Assembly (NCBI RefSeq): GCF_014650695.1
Contig: NZ_BMVL01000011.1
Location: forward strand, 1 to 64,000
DNA from: Streptomyces avidinii
Lineage (GTDB): Bacteria > Actinomycetota > Actinomycetes > Streptomycetales > Streptomycetaceae
DNA length: 64,000 nt
Reading direction: 5' to 3'
Below the pieces are notes generated by a model. It had not been told where the DNA came from and searched no databases. It saw only the letters and a program-made list of their open reading frames with translations. The position numbers and the translations under genes were made by a program. This document shows positions 1 to 9,022 of the stretch, piece after piece (position 1 is the first letter of the stretch; every line of letters begins with the position of its first letter).

Positions 1-327
1 ACATCCGCTGGGGCTTTCCTCCGGGCTTTCGTTCTGTTCTTGCGTTTCCGACTCTATCAGACTCTTTCGGGCCTGACCCCCAGTCAGCGGGGCTCGTCTT
101 CGGGGCTGTTGGGCCCTTCCGACTCCTGAACTCTAGTGGATTTCCCCGTCGATTCATAATCGGCCTTCGGAAATGAATTCGGGCACGCCGAATTCGTTCC
201 CAGTGGGAGATCGTGCTGAGTTGGGTGCCGCAACGAGGCGGCGGGATTTGTCGTCGCCGAAACCTTCCGGCTCTGGGACAACTCGAAGAACCTTACGGAT
301 CCACCGAGGTTGTGTCAACCCCGGTGG
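1..327. other. Left-edge region with no recognised gene
   Basis: No convincing coding frame is seen. Small frames here lack good start sites and Streptomyces third-position GC bias. The first ~280 bases are visibly less GC-rich than the rest of the window. A perfect 8-bp inverted repeat with a 5-base spacer (GAATTCGG ... CCGAATTC) lies at 175-195. The flanking gene to the left is outside the window, so this may be its promoter or 3' region. Confidence 0.5.
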
Positions 328-864
328 TCAGCTGGGTGACTGGAGGTCTTCCACGCGCTCCAGCAGGCGGGCGAGCATGTCGCCCAGCACCCCGCGCTCC
401 GCTGTGGAGAGGTCCTGGAGGAGGTCCTCCTCGAAGACCGTGGCCGCGCGCATCGCGTCCAGCCACTTGCTGCGGCCCTCGTCCGTGAGCTCCACGATCA
501 CGCGGACCCGGTTGGACTCGTCCCGCTCGCGCGTGACCAGGCCCTCCGCCGTCATCCGGTCGATCCGGTGGGTCATCGCCGCCGGCGTGAGGCCGAGCTG
601 CTTCGCCAGTTCGCTCGGGCCCATCCGGTAGGGGGCACCCGAGATGACGAGGGCCTTGAGGACCTCCCACTCCGCGTTGCTGATGCCCAGGGCCGCGGTC
701 TGGCGGCCGTACGCGACGTTCATCCGGCGGTTCAGCCGGCTCAGCGCCGAGACGACCTTCTCGACCTGGGGGTCCAGGTCCTGGAACTCGCGCTGATAGA
801 CGGCGATCTGTTCGTCGAGGCTCGGCTCGTGGACGGGCGCAGTGCCGTCGGGGGTGTCACCCAT
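328..864 (-). CDS. MarR family transcriptional regulator
   Basis: A 178-residue winged-helix regulator. Residues ~55-120 give the MarR core: recognition helix region LAKQLGLTPAAMTHRIDRM, then the wing TRERDESNRVRVIVELTDEG. It is divergent from the MFS gene at 978, and the 113-base gap holds a TGAAG-T-CTTCA dyad, the usual layout in which a MarR protein represses its neighbouring exporter and itself. The ATG has no Shine-Dalgarno sequence. A GATACT -10-like hexamer ends only 7 bases before it, so the mRNA may be leaderless. The family is certain; the ligand is unknown. By gene order it corresponds to S. coelicolor SCO4122 (recalled). Confidence 0.9.
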   Translation of the reverse strand: MGDTPDGTAPVHEPSLDEQIAVYQREFQDLDPQVEKVVSALSRLNRRMNVAYGRQTAALGISNAEWEVLKALVISGAPYRMGPSELAKQLGLTPAAMTHRIDRMTAEGLVTRERDESNRVRVIVELTDEGRSKWLDAMRAATVFEEDLLQDLSTAERGVLGDMLARLLERVEDLQSPS

Positions 865-938
865 GGGTCGAAGTATCGCACGAGCCCGTTGGCATCTAAC
901 TCCTTCGGTGTGTACTGTTAAGGCTTGAAGTTTAGCTA

Positions 939-949
939 TGAAGTCTTCA
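939..949. promoter_or_regulatory. Candidate MarR operator dyad
   Basis: TGAAG-T-CTTCA is an 11-base dyad. It is flanked by related half-sites (GGCTTGAAG at 922-930 and GCTTCAGG at 951-958) in the divergent marR/MFS intergenic region. Position and symmetry suit a MarR dimer site. Binding is inferred. Confidence 0.5.
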
Positions 950-977
950 GGCTTCAGGTCTCAAAGGCAGGTGAGAA

Positions 978-2312
978 GTGACCAAGGTGATGGGCGCTGC
1001 GATGCGGCGGATCCAGGCCGGGAACGCGCTGACGGCGTTCGGCATCGGCTTCACGGTTCCGTTCCTCTACATCTATGTGGCGCAGGTGCGCGATCTGGGT
1101 TCCATGGCCGCCACGTGCGCGTTCGTGGCCTTCGCCCTGGGCGCCCTCGTGGCGCTGCCCTTCACCGGTCGGGTCATCGACCGACGTGGTCCGGTGCCCG
1201 TGGTCATCGGGGCGGCCGTCACCGCCTCGGCCGGTGCGCTCTCCCTCGGGCTCTCCACCGGCGTCGTCCCCATCCTGCTGTCCGCCCTCGCGCTCGGCGC
1301 CGGGCAGGCCGTGATGCAGCCGGCTCTGGCCACGATGATCGTGTGGTGCTCCACGCCGTCCACCCGGACCCGTGCCTTCGCGCTGCAGTTCTTCATGCAG
1401 AACCTGGGTCTGGGCATCGGCGGTCTGCTCGGTGGCCAGATCGTCGACGAGAGCCGGCCCGGCAGCTTCACCCTGCTGTTCGGCATCGAGGCCGTGATGT
1501 TCCTGGTGCTGGCGGGGGTCATCCTCAGCGTGCGGCTGCCGCACGTGCCGAGCATCAAGGACGCCGTGCCGAAGGACCCGTCGCAGGCGGGCGGCAGCGG
1601 CTGGAAGCGGCTGCTCCGGCACAAGGCCATGGTGCAGCTGTGCGTCCTGGGTTTCGTGGTGTTCTTCGCCTGCTACGGACAGTTCGAGTCGGGTCTGGCC
1701 GCCTTCGGTACCGAGGCCGCCGGGATCTCCCCCTCCACCCTCGGCTTCGCGCTCGCCGCGAACACCGGTGCGATCGTCGTCGCGCAGTTCGTCGTGCTCA
1801 AGCTGGTCGAGAAGCGCCGCCGGTCCCGGGTGATCGCGCTCGCCGGCCTGATCTGGACCGTGGCGTGGGTCATCGCCGGGTTCTCGGGGCTGGGGCACGG
1901 CAGCGCCATGATGGCCGCCGGCGCGTTCGTCACCACGTATGCGCTCTTCGGCATCGGCGAGGCCATGCTGTCGCCGACCCTGGCGCCGCTCGTCGCCGAC
2001 CTGGCGCCCGAGGGCTCGGTGGGCCAGTACAACTCGGCCTTCGCGCTGGTCAAGCAGATGGCACTGGCGCTGGGACCGCTCGGGGTGCCGCTCGGTGCGG
2101 GCGTTCCGATGCTCTACATCGGGATCTTCGTGCTCGTCTCGCTCGGGATCGCGGCTCTGGCGCTGCGGCTCGGCAGGCGGCTGAGCCCGGCGCAGGACAA
2201 TCCGTGGGTGGCGAGCAGGGTCGTGGCACAGGGTGGTCCGGCCGTGGCGGCCGAGAAGGCCGTCGTCCAGGACGTTGCCCAGGACGTCGTCGGGGAGCGC
2301 GTGCACGCGTAG
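978..2312 (+). CDS. MFS transporter (12-TM-type major facilitator)
   Basis: A 444-residue integral membrane protein with about 12 hydrophobic segments. The cytoplasmic loop after TM2 reads FTGRVIDRRGPVPVVIG, the MFS motif-A region (GxxxDRxGRR type). An acidic/basic central loop at ~185-205 separates the two halves. Start GTG 978 is preceded by AGGTGAG; an in-frame ATG at 990 is an alternative. It is divergent from a MarR gene, so it is probably an efflux pump induced by the MarR ligand. Substrate is unknown. A strong bidirectional terminator follows. Confidence 0.88.
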   Translation: MTKVMGAAMRRIQAGNALTAFGIGFTVPFLYIYVAQVRDLGSMAATCAFVAFALGALVALPFTGRVIDRRGPVPVVIGAAVTASAGALSLGLSTGVVPILLSALALGAGQAVMQPALATMIVWCSTPSTRTRAFALQFFMQNLGLGIGGLLGGQIVDESRPGSFTLLFGIEAVMFLVLAGVILSVRLPHVPSIKDAVPKDPSQAGGSGWKRLLRHKAMVQLCVLGFVVFFACYGQFESGLAAFGTEAAGISPSTLGFALAANTGAIVVAQFVVLKLVEKRRRSRVIALAGLIWTVAWVIAGFSGLGHGSAMMAAGAFVTTYALFGIGEAMLSPTLAPLVADLAPEGSVGQYNSAFALVKQMALALGPLGVPLGAGVPMLYIGIFVLVSLGIAALALRLGRRLSPAQDNPWVASRVVAQGGPAVAAEKAVVQDVAQDVVGERVHA

Positions 2313-2344
2313 GAACGTATGACCGTACGTATATATGTGCGAGA

Positions 2345-2386
2345 AGCAGGAAGGCCCCGGTCCGGGTGGATCGGGGCCTTCCTGCT
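2345..2386. terminator. Bidirectional terminator
   Basis: A perfect 15-bp stem (2345-2359 with 2372-2386, core GGAAGGCCCCG) with a 12-base loop lies between two convergent genes: the MFS stop at 2312 and the SpoIIE-phosphatase stop at 2393. Confidence 0.8.
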
Positions 2387-2392
2387 GTTCGG

Positions 2393-4207
2393 TTACTTGT
2401 CCGGCAGGGCGAACTCGCACCAGACGGCCTTGCCGCCGCCCGGGGTGCGGCGGGAACCCCAGGAGGAGGCGATGGTGGCGATGATCGAGATGCCGCGGCC
2501 GGTCTCGTCGGCCGGTTCGGCGCGGCGGCGGCGCGGCAGGTGGTCGTCCCCGTCGGTGACCTCGATGATCAGCCGGCGGTCGGTGCGGCGCAGTCGCAGG
2601 CGCATGGGCGGGGTGCCGTGCTGGAGGGAGTTCGCGACGAGTTCGCTGGCGGCCAGGACGCCGAGGTCGCAGAGCTCGACGGGGAACCGCCAGGAGGCGA
2701 GGACTCCCTGGGCGAAGGCCCGGGCGCGCGGGGCGGCTTCGATGCCGCCGAGGAGTTCCAGGGCGGCGTTGTGGAACAGCTCGGCGTCCGATCCGGTGCG
2801 GGCGGGCTGCTGGAGGACCATCACGGCGACGTCGTCGTCGTGGTCGGCGTCCACGCCGAGCGCGCGCATCAGGCGGTCGCAGATGACGGCCGGGGTGCCC
2901 TGGGCGCCGGAGAGGGCGCGTTCCAGGGCGGCGACGCCTTCGTCGATGTCCTCGCCGCGGCGTTCGACCAGGCCGTCGGTGTAGAGGACGGCGGTGGAGC
3001 CGGGGCCGAGCGCGATGGTGCCCGAGGTGTGCAGCCAGCCGCCGGTGCCGAGCGGTGGGCCGGTGGGGTCGGCGGCTCTGCGTACGGTGCCGTCCTCGTC
3101 GCGGACCAGGATCGGGAGGTGGCCGGCCGAGGCGTACGCGAGGAGGCCTTCGTTGGGGTCGTGGACGGCGTACACGCACGTGGCGATCTGGCTGGCGTCG
3201 ATCTCGGCGGCGAGGCCGTCGAGGAGCTGGAGCACCTCGTGCGGCGGCAGGTCGAGGCGGGCGTAGGCGCGGACGGCGGTGCGCAGCTGGCCCATGACGG
3301 CGGCGGCGCGCACGCCCCGGCCCATGACGTCGCCGATGACGAGGGCGGTGCGGCCGGCGCCGAGGGTGATGACGTCGTACCAGTCGCCGCCGACGGCCGC
3401 CTCGGTCCCGCCGGGCTGGTAGGTGGCGGCGACGCGCAGGTCGTCGGGCTGTTCCAGTTCCTGGGGGAGCAGGGAGCGCTGGAGGGTGACGGCGGCCTCG
3501 CGCTGGCGGCGCTCGCTGGCGCGGAGCCGCTCGACGGCTTCGGCGTGGTCGGTGACGTCGGCGAGGTGGATCAGGACGCCGGTGTGGTGGGGGTCGGGCT
3601 CGCCGTCGGTGTCGGACTCGGGGAACTCGACGGGGGTGCAGGTGACGGTGTACGAGCTGCTGCCGCCCGGTGCGGTGCGGTTCTTGGCGGTACGGGACTT
3701 GCCGCTGCGCTGGACCTGGTCGAGGAGCGGGAGGAGGCCGAGCTCGCCGAGTTCGGGGAGGGCCTCGTGGGCGGGGGCGCCGGGGGGTCGGGCTCCAAAG
3801 CCGGCGGTGTAGGCGTCGTTGACGTACGCGACGCGGTGCTCGGGGCCGTGGACGACGGCGACCAGGGCCGGGAGCCGGCCGAGGACCTCGCGTACGGAGA
3901 GCTCGTCGAGGGAGGGCACGGCGGTGAGGACGCCCGTCGTGCGGGACGGGGACGTGGCGGTACCCGTACCGGTGTCGGTGGCACTGCCGCTGCTGCTGCC
4001 GCTGCCGGTTCCGGTCCCGCAGACCGTGGGATCGGCGGGGTGGCCGTCGGCGGGCGCAGCTCGCTCGGATCCGGGGTCGGCGCGGCCGCCGCGGGCTGCC
4101 GGGACGGCGCCTTCACCCCGCTTGGCCTGGGCGGCGGCGTGTTCGGACCGGGCGGCGGCGCGGCGCTGCGTTCCGGGAAACCGGGCGCTCCAGCGCGTGA
4201 AGTTCAC
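2393..4207 (-). CDS. PAS-SpoIIE phosphatase-HATPase regulator
   Basis: A 604-residue multidomain regulator. A Ser/Gly/Thr-rich N-terminus leads into a PAS-like domain (VHGPEHRVAYVNDAY, ~130-250), then a PP2C/SpoIIE phosphatase domain (~275-470, metal-site motifs GGDWYDV and VIGDVMGRG, then YTDGLVERR). A C-terminal anti-sigma-kinase type ATPase (HATPase_c_2, ~485-600) has ELVANSLQHG as its N-box. Streptomyces has many such proteins that dephosphorylate anti-anti-sigma factors. I prefer GTG 4207, which has GAGG about 10 bases upstream, to the TTG nine bases earlier. Partner and signal are not visible; no STAS protein is nearby. Confidence 0.88.
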   Translation of the reverse strand: MNFTRWSARFPGTQRRAAARSEHAAAQAKRGEGAVPAARGGRADPGSERAAPADGHPADPTVCGTGTGSGSSSGSATDTGTGTATSPSRTTGVLTAVPSLDELSVREVLGRLPALVAVVHGPEHRVAYVNDAYTAGFGARPPGAPAHEALPELGELGLLPLLDQVQRSGKSRTAKNRTAPGGSSSYTVTCTPVEFPESDTDGEPDPHHTGVLIHLADVTDHAEAVERLRASERRQREAAVTLQRSLLPQELEQPDDLRVAATYQPGGTEAAVGGDWYDVITLGAGRTALVIGDVMGRGVRAAAVMGQLRTAVRAYARLDLPPHEVLQLLDGLAAEIDASQIATCVYAVHDPNEGLLAYASAGHLPILVRDEDGTVRRAADPTGPPLGTGGWLHTSGTIALGPGSTAVLYTDGLVERRGEDIDEGVAALERALSGAQGTPAVICDRLMRALGVDADHDDDVAVMVLQQPARTGSDAELFHNAALELLGGIEAAPRARAFAQGVLASWRFPVELCDLGVLAASELVANSLQHGTPPMRLRLRRTDRRLIIEVTDGDDHLPRRRRAEPADETGRGISIIATIASSWGSRRTPGGGKAVWCEFALPDK

Positions 4208-4342
4208 TGCGTTCAAGCCTCGTGGTGTCGCGAGTGGTCGCTGTGTCGCTCGTGGGCGGTCGCTGACTGGACGATGTCACTCTGTGCAGGGGTGAGCCCA
4301 CCTATGGTCACACGTCCAGTGTGGCCGACCGCACTGACAACG

Positions 4343-5794
4343 TCAGCCCTGGCCGTTCTGCGGGGGGTTGGGGGCGGAGGGCGGGGGAGGTGGCTTGGGG
4401 CCGCCGCCTGCGGCCAGTTCGAATTCTGCCCTGGGGTGTTCGAGGGAACCCAGGGAGACGATCTCACGCTTGAAGAGACCTGAGAGGGTCCATTCGGCAA
4501 GGACGCGCATTTTGCGGTTGAAGCTGGGGATGCGGCTGAGGTGGTAGGCGCGGTGCATGAACCAGGCCGGGTAGGCCTTGAGCTTGCGGCCGTAGATGTG
4601 GGCGACGCCGCGGTGCAGGCCGAGGGAGGCGACCGAGCCCGCGTACTTGTGGGCGTACTCGGTCAGCACCTCGTCGCGCAGGGCGGCGAGGAGGTTGTCG
4701 GCGAGGACCTTGGCCTGGCGGACGGCGTGCTGGGCGTTGGGGGCGCATTCGCTGCCCTTCTCGGCCGCCGTGATGTCGGGGACGGAGGCGGCGTCTCCCG
4801 CGGCCCAGGCGTGCTCGACGCCTTCGACGGTGAGGAAGGCGGTGCAGGCCAGGCGGCCGCGTTCGTTCTTGGGGAGGTCGGAGGCGGCCAGGATGGGGTG
4901 CGGTTTGACGCCGGCGGTCCACACGACGGTGCGGGTGGGGAAGCGGGAGCCGTCGCTGAGGACGGCGACGCGGTTCTCGCATGAATCGAGCCGGGTCTCC
5001 AGGCGGACGTCGATGTTGCGGCGGCGCAGTTCGCGGACCGTGTAGACGCCCATGTCGGGGCCCACCTCGGGGAGGATCCGGTTGCTGGCCTCGACGAGGA
5101 CCCACTTCATGTCCTCGGGCTTGATGTTGTGGTAGTACCGCGCTGCGTAGCGGGCCATGTCCTCCAGCTCGCCGAGGGCTTCGACGCCCGCGAAGCCGCC
5201 GCCGACGAAGACGAAGGTGAGGGCGGCGTCGCGGAGGGCGGGATCGCGGGTGGAGGAGGCGATGTCCATCTGTTCGATGACGTGGTTGCGCAGGCCGATG
5301 GCCTCTTCGACCGTTTTGAATCCGATGCCGTAGTCGGCGAGTCCCGGGACGGGGAGGGTGCGGGAGATGGAGCCCGGGGCGAGGACGAGTTCGTCGTACT
5401 CCATCTCGATGGGGCCGCCGCCCTCGTCGGCGGTGGCGAGGGTACTGACGGTCACCGTCCGTTTGGCGTGGTCGATGCGCTGGGCCTCGCCGATGACGAT
5501 GCGGCACTTGCCGAGGACACGGCGCAGCGGGACCACGACGTGGCGGGGGGAGATCGCGCCCGCGGCCGCTTCGGGGAGGAAGGGCTGGTACGTCATGTAG
5601 GGCTCGGCGCTGACCACCGTGACCTCGGCTTCGCCGGCTCTCAGCTTTCGCTGGAGGCGGAGAGCCGTATACATGCCGACGTAGCCGCCGCCGACGATCA
5701 GGATGCGCGTACGGGGCGGGGTACCGGGGGCCGTGCCCCGGGAGTTAGCAGCCTTCACCATCCCATGACGCAACGTGGCCGGGAGTTTGTCCAC
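4343..5794 (-). CDS. ndh: Type II NADH dehydrogenase (NDH-2)
   Basis: A 483-residue membrane-associated flavoprotein that passes electrons from NADH to menaquinone without pumping protons. The FAD dinucleotide fold (ILIVGGGYVGMYTALRL, ~32-48), quinone-site region (YMTYQPFLPEAAAG) and NADH fold (FVFVGGGFAGVEALGELEDMA, ~198) are all present. The C-terminal third (WFMHRAYHLSRIPSFNRK) matches the membrane-binding part of NDH-2, and a proline-rich tail ends the protein. The start is uncertain: GTG 5794, ATG 5761 or GTG 5758 are all possible with weak ribosome sites. It is divergent from the AtrA-like regulator, as SCO4119 is from SCO4118. Confidence 0.9.
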   Translation of the reverse strand: MDKLPATLRHGMVKAANSRGTAPGTPPRTRILIVGGGYVGMYTALRLQRKLRAGEAEVTVVSAEPYMTYQPFLPEAAAGAISPRHVVVPLRRVLGKCRIVIGEAQRIDHAKRTVTVSTLATADEGGGPIEMEYDELVLAPGSISRTLPVPGLADYGIGFKTVEEAIGLRNHVIEQMDIASSTRDPALRDAALTFVFVGGGFAGVEALGELEDMARYAARYYHNIKPEDMKWVLVEASNRILPEVGPDMGVYTVRELRRRNIDVRLETRLDSCENRVAVLSDGSRFPTRTVVWTAGVKPHPILAASDLPKNERGRLACTAFLTVEGVEHAWAAGDAASVPDITAAEKGSECAPNAQHAVRQAKVLADNLLAALRDEVLTEYAHKYAGSVASLGLHRGVAHIYGRKLKAYPAWFMHRAYHLSRIPSFNRKMRVLAEWTLSGLFKREIVSLGSLEHPRAEFELAAGGGPKPPPPPSAPNPPQNGQG

Positions 5795-6099
5795 AGGCCC
5801 GACAAATTGTGTGACCGGAGGTGGCCCTGGGGCGGGGTGGAAGGGGACCTCAAGTCATGGCGGAAGTCCGCAGGTCAGGCAGTACGGAAGGGGAGATTCC
5901 GGAGGCTTGGACCGGAAAAGTGGGGGTGAATGCTCCGATCGGGCGGTGCTCCGTCCGGGGCTGCCTCTTCTGAATTGACTCTGGCTCAACTATGTTCGTA
6001 TCTCGTCGAGGAGTAGGACCGGGCCCGAGACCGTGGCCCCCTCGGCGTGAAGGCGGGGAGTGTCTCCGGGGGGAGACAAATGATTACCGGGGGATACAT
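5795..6099. other. Divergent promoter region ndh / atrA-like
   Basis: A 305-base gap between divergent genes with no coding frame I would support. It holds an inverted repeat close to the plus-strand gene (6061-6078), listed separately. Promoters for both genes must lie here, but I cannot place -35/-10 pairs with confidence. Confidence 0.6.
6061..6078. promoter_or_regulatory. Inverted repeat before atrA-like gene
   Basis: TGTCTCC, four G residues, then GGAGACA: perfect 7-bp arms ending 21 bases before the ATG. It could be a TetR autoregulatory operator or a hairpin in the leader, close to the ribosome site GGGGGA. Confidence 0.45.
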
Positions 6100-6876
6100 A
6101 TGAACATTTCCGATTTCCATGGTTCTGCGACCACGCTCTCGGTCGAGAGCAACGGACGTGGCATCTCGGGCAGCACCACGCACGGCGTAGGGCGGTCCAC
6201 ACCGCTGCGCGTCGACGCCCAGCGCAACCTGGAGCACGTCCTGCGGGCGGCCCGCGAGGTCTTCGGCGAGCTGGGCTACGGGGCTCCGATGGAGGACGTG
6301 GCACGCCGCGCCCGCGTCGGTGTCGGCACCGTGTACCGGCGCTTCCCGAGCAAGGACGTCCTGGTGCGGCGCATAGCCGAGGAGGAGACCACCCGGCTGA
6401 CCGAGCAGGCCAAGGCCGCACTGGGCCAGGAGGAGGAGCCGTGGCAGGCGCTGTCGCGCTTCCTGCGCACCTCCGTGGCCTCGGGTGCCGGGCGGCTGCT
6501 GCCGCCGCAGGTGCTGCGGGTCGGCTCGGCCGTCGAGGACGGGGCCGAGGAGGCGGAGGCCGCGCGCGTTCCGCACCAGCGGCAGGCGGCCGTGGTGGGC
6601 GGTGGCGCTCTCGACCTGCGGGTCGGCGGCACCCGCTCCGCGATGGAGGACGAGCCGTCCGACGACGCGGGTGCGGGTGCGCTGCTGGAGGTCGTGGGCC
6701 GGCTGGTGCATCGCGCGCGGGAGGCCGGTGAGCTGCGGGCCGACGTCACGGTGGCCGATGTGCTGCTGGTGATAGCGACGGCTGCGCCTGCACTGCCCGA
6801 TCCGGCGCAGCAGGCGGCGGCTTCGACCCGGCTGCTCGACATCCTGCTCGAAGGGCTGCGGTCCCGGACCGCGTGA
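6100..6876 (+). CDS. atrA: TetR family regulator, AtrA-like
   Basis: A 258-residue TetR protein. After an unusual ~35-residue N-terminal extension comes the HTH (VLRAAREVFGELGYGAPMED, then VARRARVGVGTVYRRFPSKD, ~48-95), followed by an alpha-helical ligand domain. ATG 6100 has GGGGGA upstream; an in-frame ATG at 5992 would add an implausible Arg/Pro leader. The symbol rests on recalled synteny: in S. coelicolor AtrA (SCO4118) sits beside the NADH dehydrogenase SCO4119, and the HTH wording matches my memory of AtrA. AtrA activates actII-ORF4 and other genes in S. coelicolor. The gene is certain as TetR; orthology is inferred. Confidence 0.75.
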   Translation: MNISDFHGSATTLSVESNGRGISGSTTHGVGRSTPLRVDAQRNLEHVLRAAREVFGELGYGAPMEDVARRARVGVGTVYRRFPSKDVLVRRIAEEETTRLTEQAKAALGQEEEPWQALSRFLRTSVASGAGRLLPPQVLRVGSAVEDGAEEAEAARVPHQRQAAVVGGGALDLRVGGTRSAMEDEPSDDAGAGALLEVVGRLVHRAREAGELRADVTVADVLLVIATAAPALPDPAQQAAASTRLLDILLEGLRSRTA

Positions 6877-7024
6877 CCTCGGCGGATCGGTGAGGGCCCG
6901 GTAGGGCGATTCGCCGGAATGTGCCCGGATGAGTGGATGGGGCGTCGAGGGGTTCGGCGCCCGTCCCCCGTGTGACACGCTTGACCGGTGGACCGGTGGA
7001 GTGTGTCGTGCGGGAGTCTCCGCG

Positions 7025-9022
7025 ATGAGCGTTGACGGTCGGGAAGAGCCGCTCGGTGGCGGCGGCAGCGACGTGGAGGCAGGCAGCCTGCCCGCCCGGC
7101 AGGTGCCGGCGCAGCGCGGCCCAGGCGGGCGGCACGTACGCTCCTCGGGCTCTTCCGGACCCGGGGGCGTCGGGAGCGAGCTGCCGCCGTCCGACGGGGA
7201 CTTGATCGCCCGCATGCGGGGCGGTGACGACGGTGCGTACGAGGAGCTGTTCCGTCGTCATGCCGATTCCGTACGCCGGTACGCGCGAAGCTGCTGCCGC
7301 GACGCGCACACCGCCGACGACCTGACCGCCGAGGTGTTCGCGCGGACCCTGCAGGCGGTGCGGGGCGGGGCCGGGCCGGACCAGTCCGTGCGGGCCTATC
7401 TGCTGACCACCGTGCGCAGGGTGGCCGCTGCCTGGGCGAAGACCGCCAAACGGGAGCATCTCGTCGAGGACTTCGCCGTCTTCGCCGAACAGGCCTCCAC
7501 GGGGGCGGACAGCGGCGCAGGACTGTCCGGGCTGTCCGGGGACGACACGCTCGAACTGGGTGCGGACGTGCGGGCGATGCACGAGGCCGAGCAGTCGCTG
7601 GCCATGCAGGCCTTCCGCAGCCTGCCCGAGCGGTGGCAGGCCGTGCTGTGGCACACCACCGTCGAGGAGGCCTCGCCGAGTGCGATCGCACCGCTGTTCG
7701 GGCTGAGTGCCAATGCGACCGCCGTGCTGGCCAGTCGAGCCCGGGAGGGTCTCAAGCAGGCGTATCTGCAGGCCCATGTGAGTTCGGCGCTGAGTGAGGG
7801 CGGCGACTGCGCGCGATATGCGGACCGGCTGGGCGCCTATGCGCGCGGCGGACTGCGAATGCGGGCGGAGCGGGGGCTGCGCAAGCACCTGGAGGAGTGC
7901 GTGAAGTGCCGGCTGGCCGCCGGGGAGCTCAAGGATGTCAACGCGGGCATTCCGGCGCTGCTTCCGGTCGCGGTCATCGGGTGGTTCGCCGCCGGATACG
8001 CGGCCAAGGCCGCCGGAGTGCTGGCCGGTGGGGCCGTCGCCGCGGGCGGGGCCGGGGCAGCGGCGGCTGCCGCGGGCGGGTCGACTGCGGGCGCCGGAAC
8101 AGCCGCGACGGCCGGGACCGCTGGTGGTGCCGGTAGTGCCGCCGGAGCGGGCGGCGCCGGTGGTGGCGCCGGAGTGGGCGGCGGGGGCGGGGGTGCCGTG
8201 GTCGCCGAGGGCCTCGGGCTGCCGGCCAAGGCCGCCATCGCCGCCGGGATCGCGGTGGCCGCGGCCGCCGGCGTGGTGTTCGCGCTGACCGGCGAGGACG
8301 CCGAGCCCCAGGCCCGGGCGAACCCCGCGCCCACGGTCGCGGCGCCCGCCGTGCCGCAGGCACCCGCCTCACCGTCGGCCGAGCCGGAGGTGGCCGCGCC
8401 GGAGGTGCCGGCCCCGCGGGGCTCCGTAGCGCCAAGGCCGAGTCCGACGCCCTCGGCTCCGGTCTCCGCCGCTCCCGCGCCCGCTCCGTCGCCCTCCCCC
8501 AGCCGGGAGAAGGCCTCTCCCACGCCGTCTCCGGACCGGCCCTCGCCGAAGCCGACGCCACCATCGCCGTCGCCGACCCCGAAGCCGCAGGGCTTCCCGC
8601 TGGCCGCTCTCGCGCACTCGGCGTACGGGGATCACAGCGGCCCGGAACTGCAGACCTGGCGCAGCAGCTGGGTGTGGCAGCGCCGGGGGCTGGAGGTGGG
8701 TGGCCGGCGGTTCGCACACGGCATCACCGTGAGCTCGCGCTCCTCGGTGGAGATCGCCCTCAACCGGCAGTGCACGAGCTTCTCGGCGCAGGCCGGGGTG
8801 GACGGCCTGTCGCTGTTCACCGACGGCGCGGTGCGGTTCTCCGTATACGCCGACGGGCAGCGGGTGTGGCACTCCGGCGAGCTCGGCCACGAGGACCCGC
8901 CGGCGGCCGTGCAGGTCTCCCTCGCCGGACGCAGGACGCTGCGGCTGGTGGTCGACAGGGCCGGGCCGGGCAGCCTGCCTACGCTGGCGAGCTGGGGCGA
9001 CGCCGTCGTCAGCTGCCGCTGA
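7025..9022 (+). CDS. ECF-type sigma factor fused to ZAS motif, TM segments and NPCBM domain
   Basis: A 665-residue composite protein. Residues ~70-115 are sigma region 2 (AYEELFRRHADSVRRYARS, DDLTAEVFARTL). Residues ~190-250 are region 4 (LPERWQAVLWHTTVEEAS, then IAPLFGLSANATAVLASRAR). Residues 262-295 contain H288-x3-C292-x2-C295, the ZAS/zf-HC2 signature of anti-sigma factors. A hydrophobic segment (~311-330), an Ala/Gly-rich stretch and a second hydrophobic helix (AAIAAGIAVAAAAGVVF) follow, then a Pro/Ser-rich linker and a C-terminal NPCBM-like domain (~535-665, TWRSSWVWQRRGLEVGGRRF). ATG 7025 has GGGAG nine bases upstream. The 3' end overlaps the convergent AfsR-like gene by 14 bases. Confidence 0.85.
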   Translation: MSVDGREEPLGGGGSDVEAGSLPARQVPAQRGPGGRHVRSSGSSGPGGVGSELPPSDGDLIARMRGGDDGAYEELFRRHADSVRRYARSCCRDAHTADDLTAEVFARTLQAVRGGAGPDQSVRAYLLTTVRRVAAAWAKTAKREHLVEDFAVFAEQASTGADSGAGLSGLSGDDTLELGADVRAMHEAEQSLAMQAFRSLPERWQAVLWHTTVEEASPSAIAPLFGLSANATAVLASRAREGLKQAYLQAHVSSALSEGGDCARYADRLGAYARGGLRMRAERGLRKHLEECVKCRLAAGELKDVNAGIPALLPVAVIGWFAAGYAAKAAGVLAGGAVAAGGAGAAAAAAGGSTAGAGTAATAGTAGGAGSAAGAGGAGGGAGVGGGGGGAVVAEGLGLPAKAAIAAGIAVAAAAGVVFALTGEDAEPQARANPAPTVAAPAVPQAPASPSAEPEVAAPEVPAPRGSVAPRPSPTPSAPVSAAPAPAPSPSPSREKASPTPSPDRPSPKPTPPSPSPTPKPQGFPLAALAHSAYGDHSGPELQTWRSSWVWQRRGLEVGGRRFAHGITVSSRSSVEIALNRQCTSFSAQAGVDGLSLFTDGAVRFSVYADGQRVWHSGELGHEDPPAAVQVSLAGRRTLRLVVDRAGPGSLPTLASWGDAVVSCR

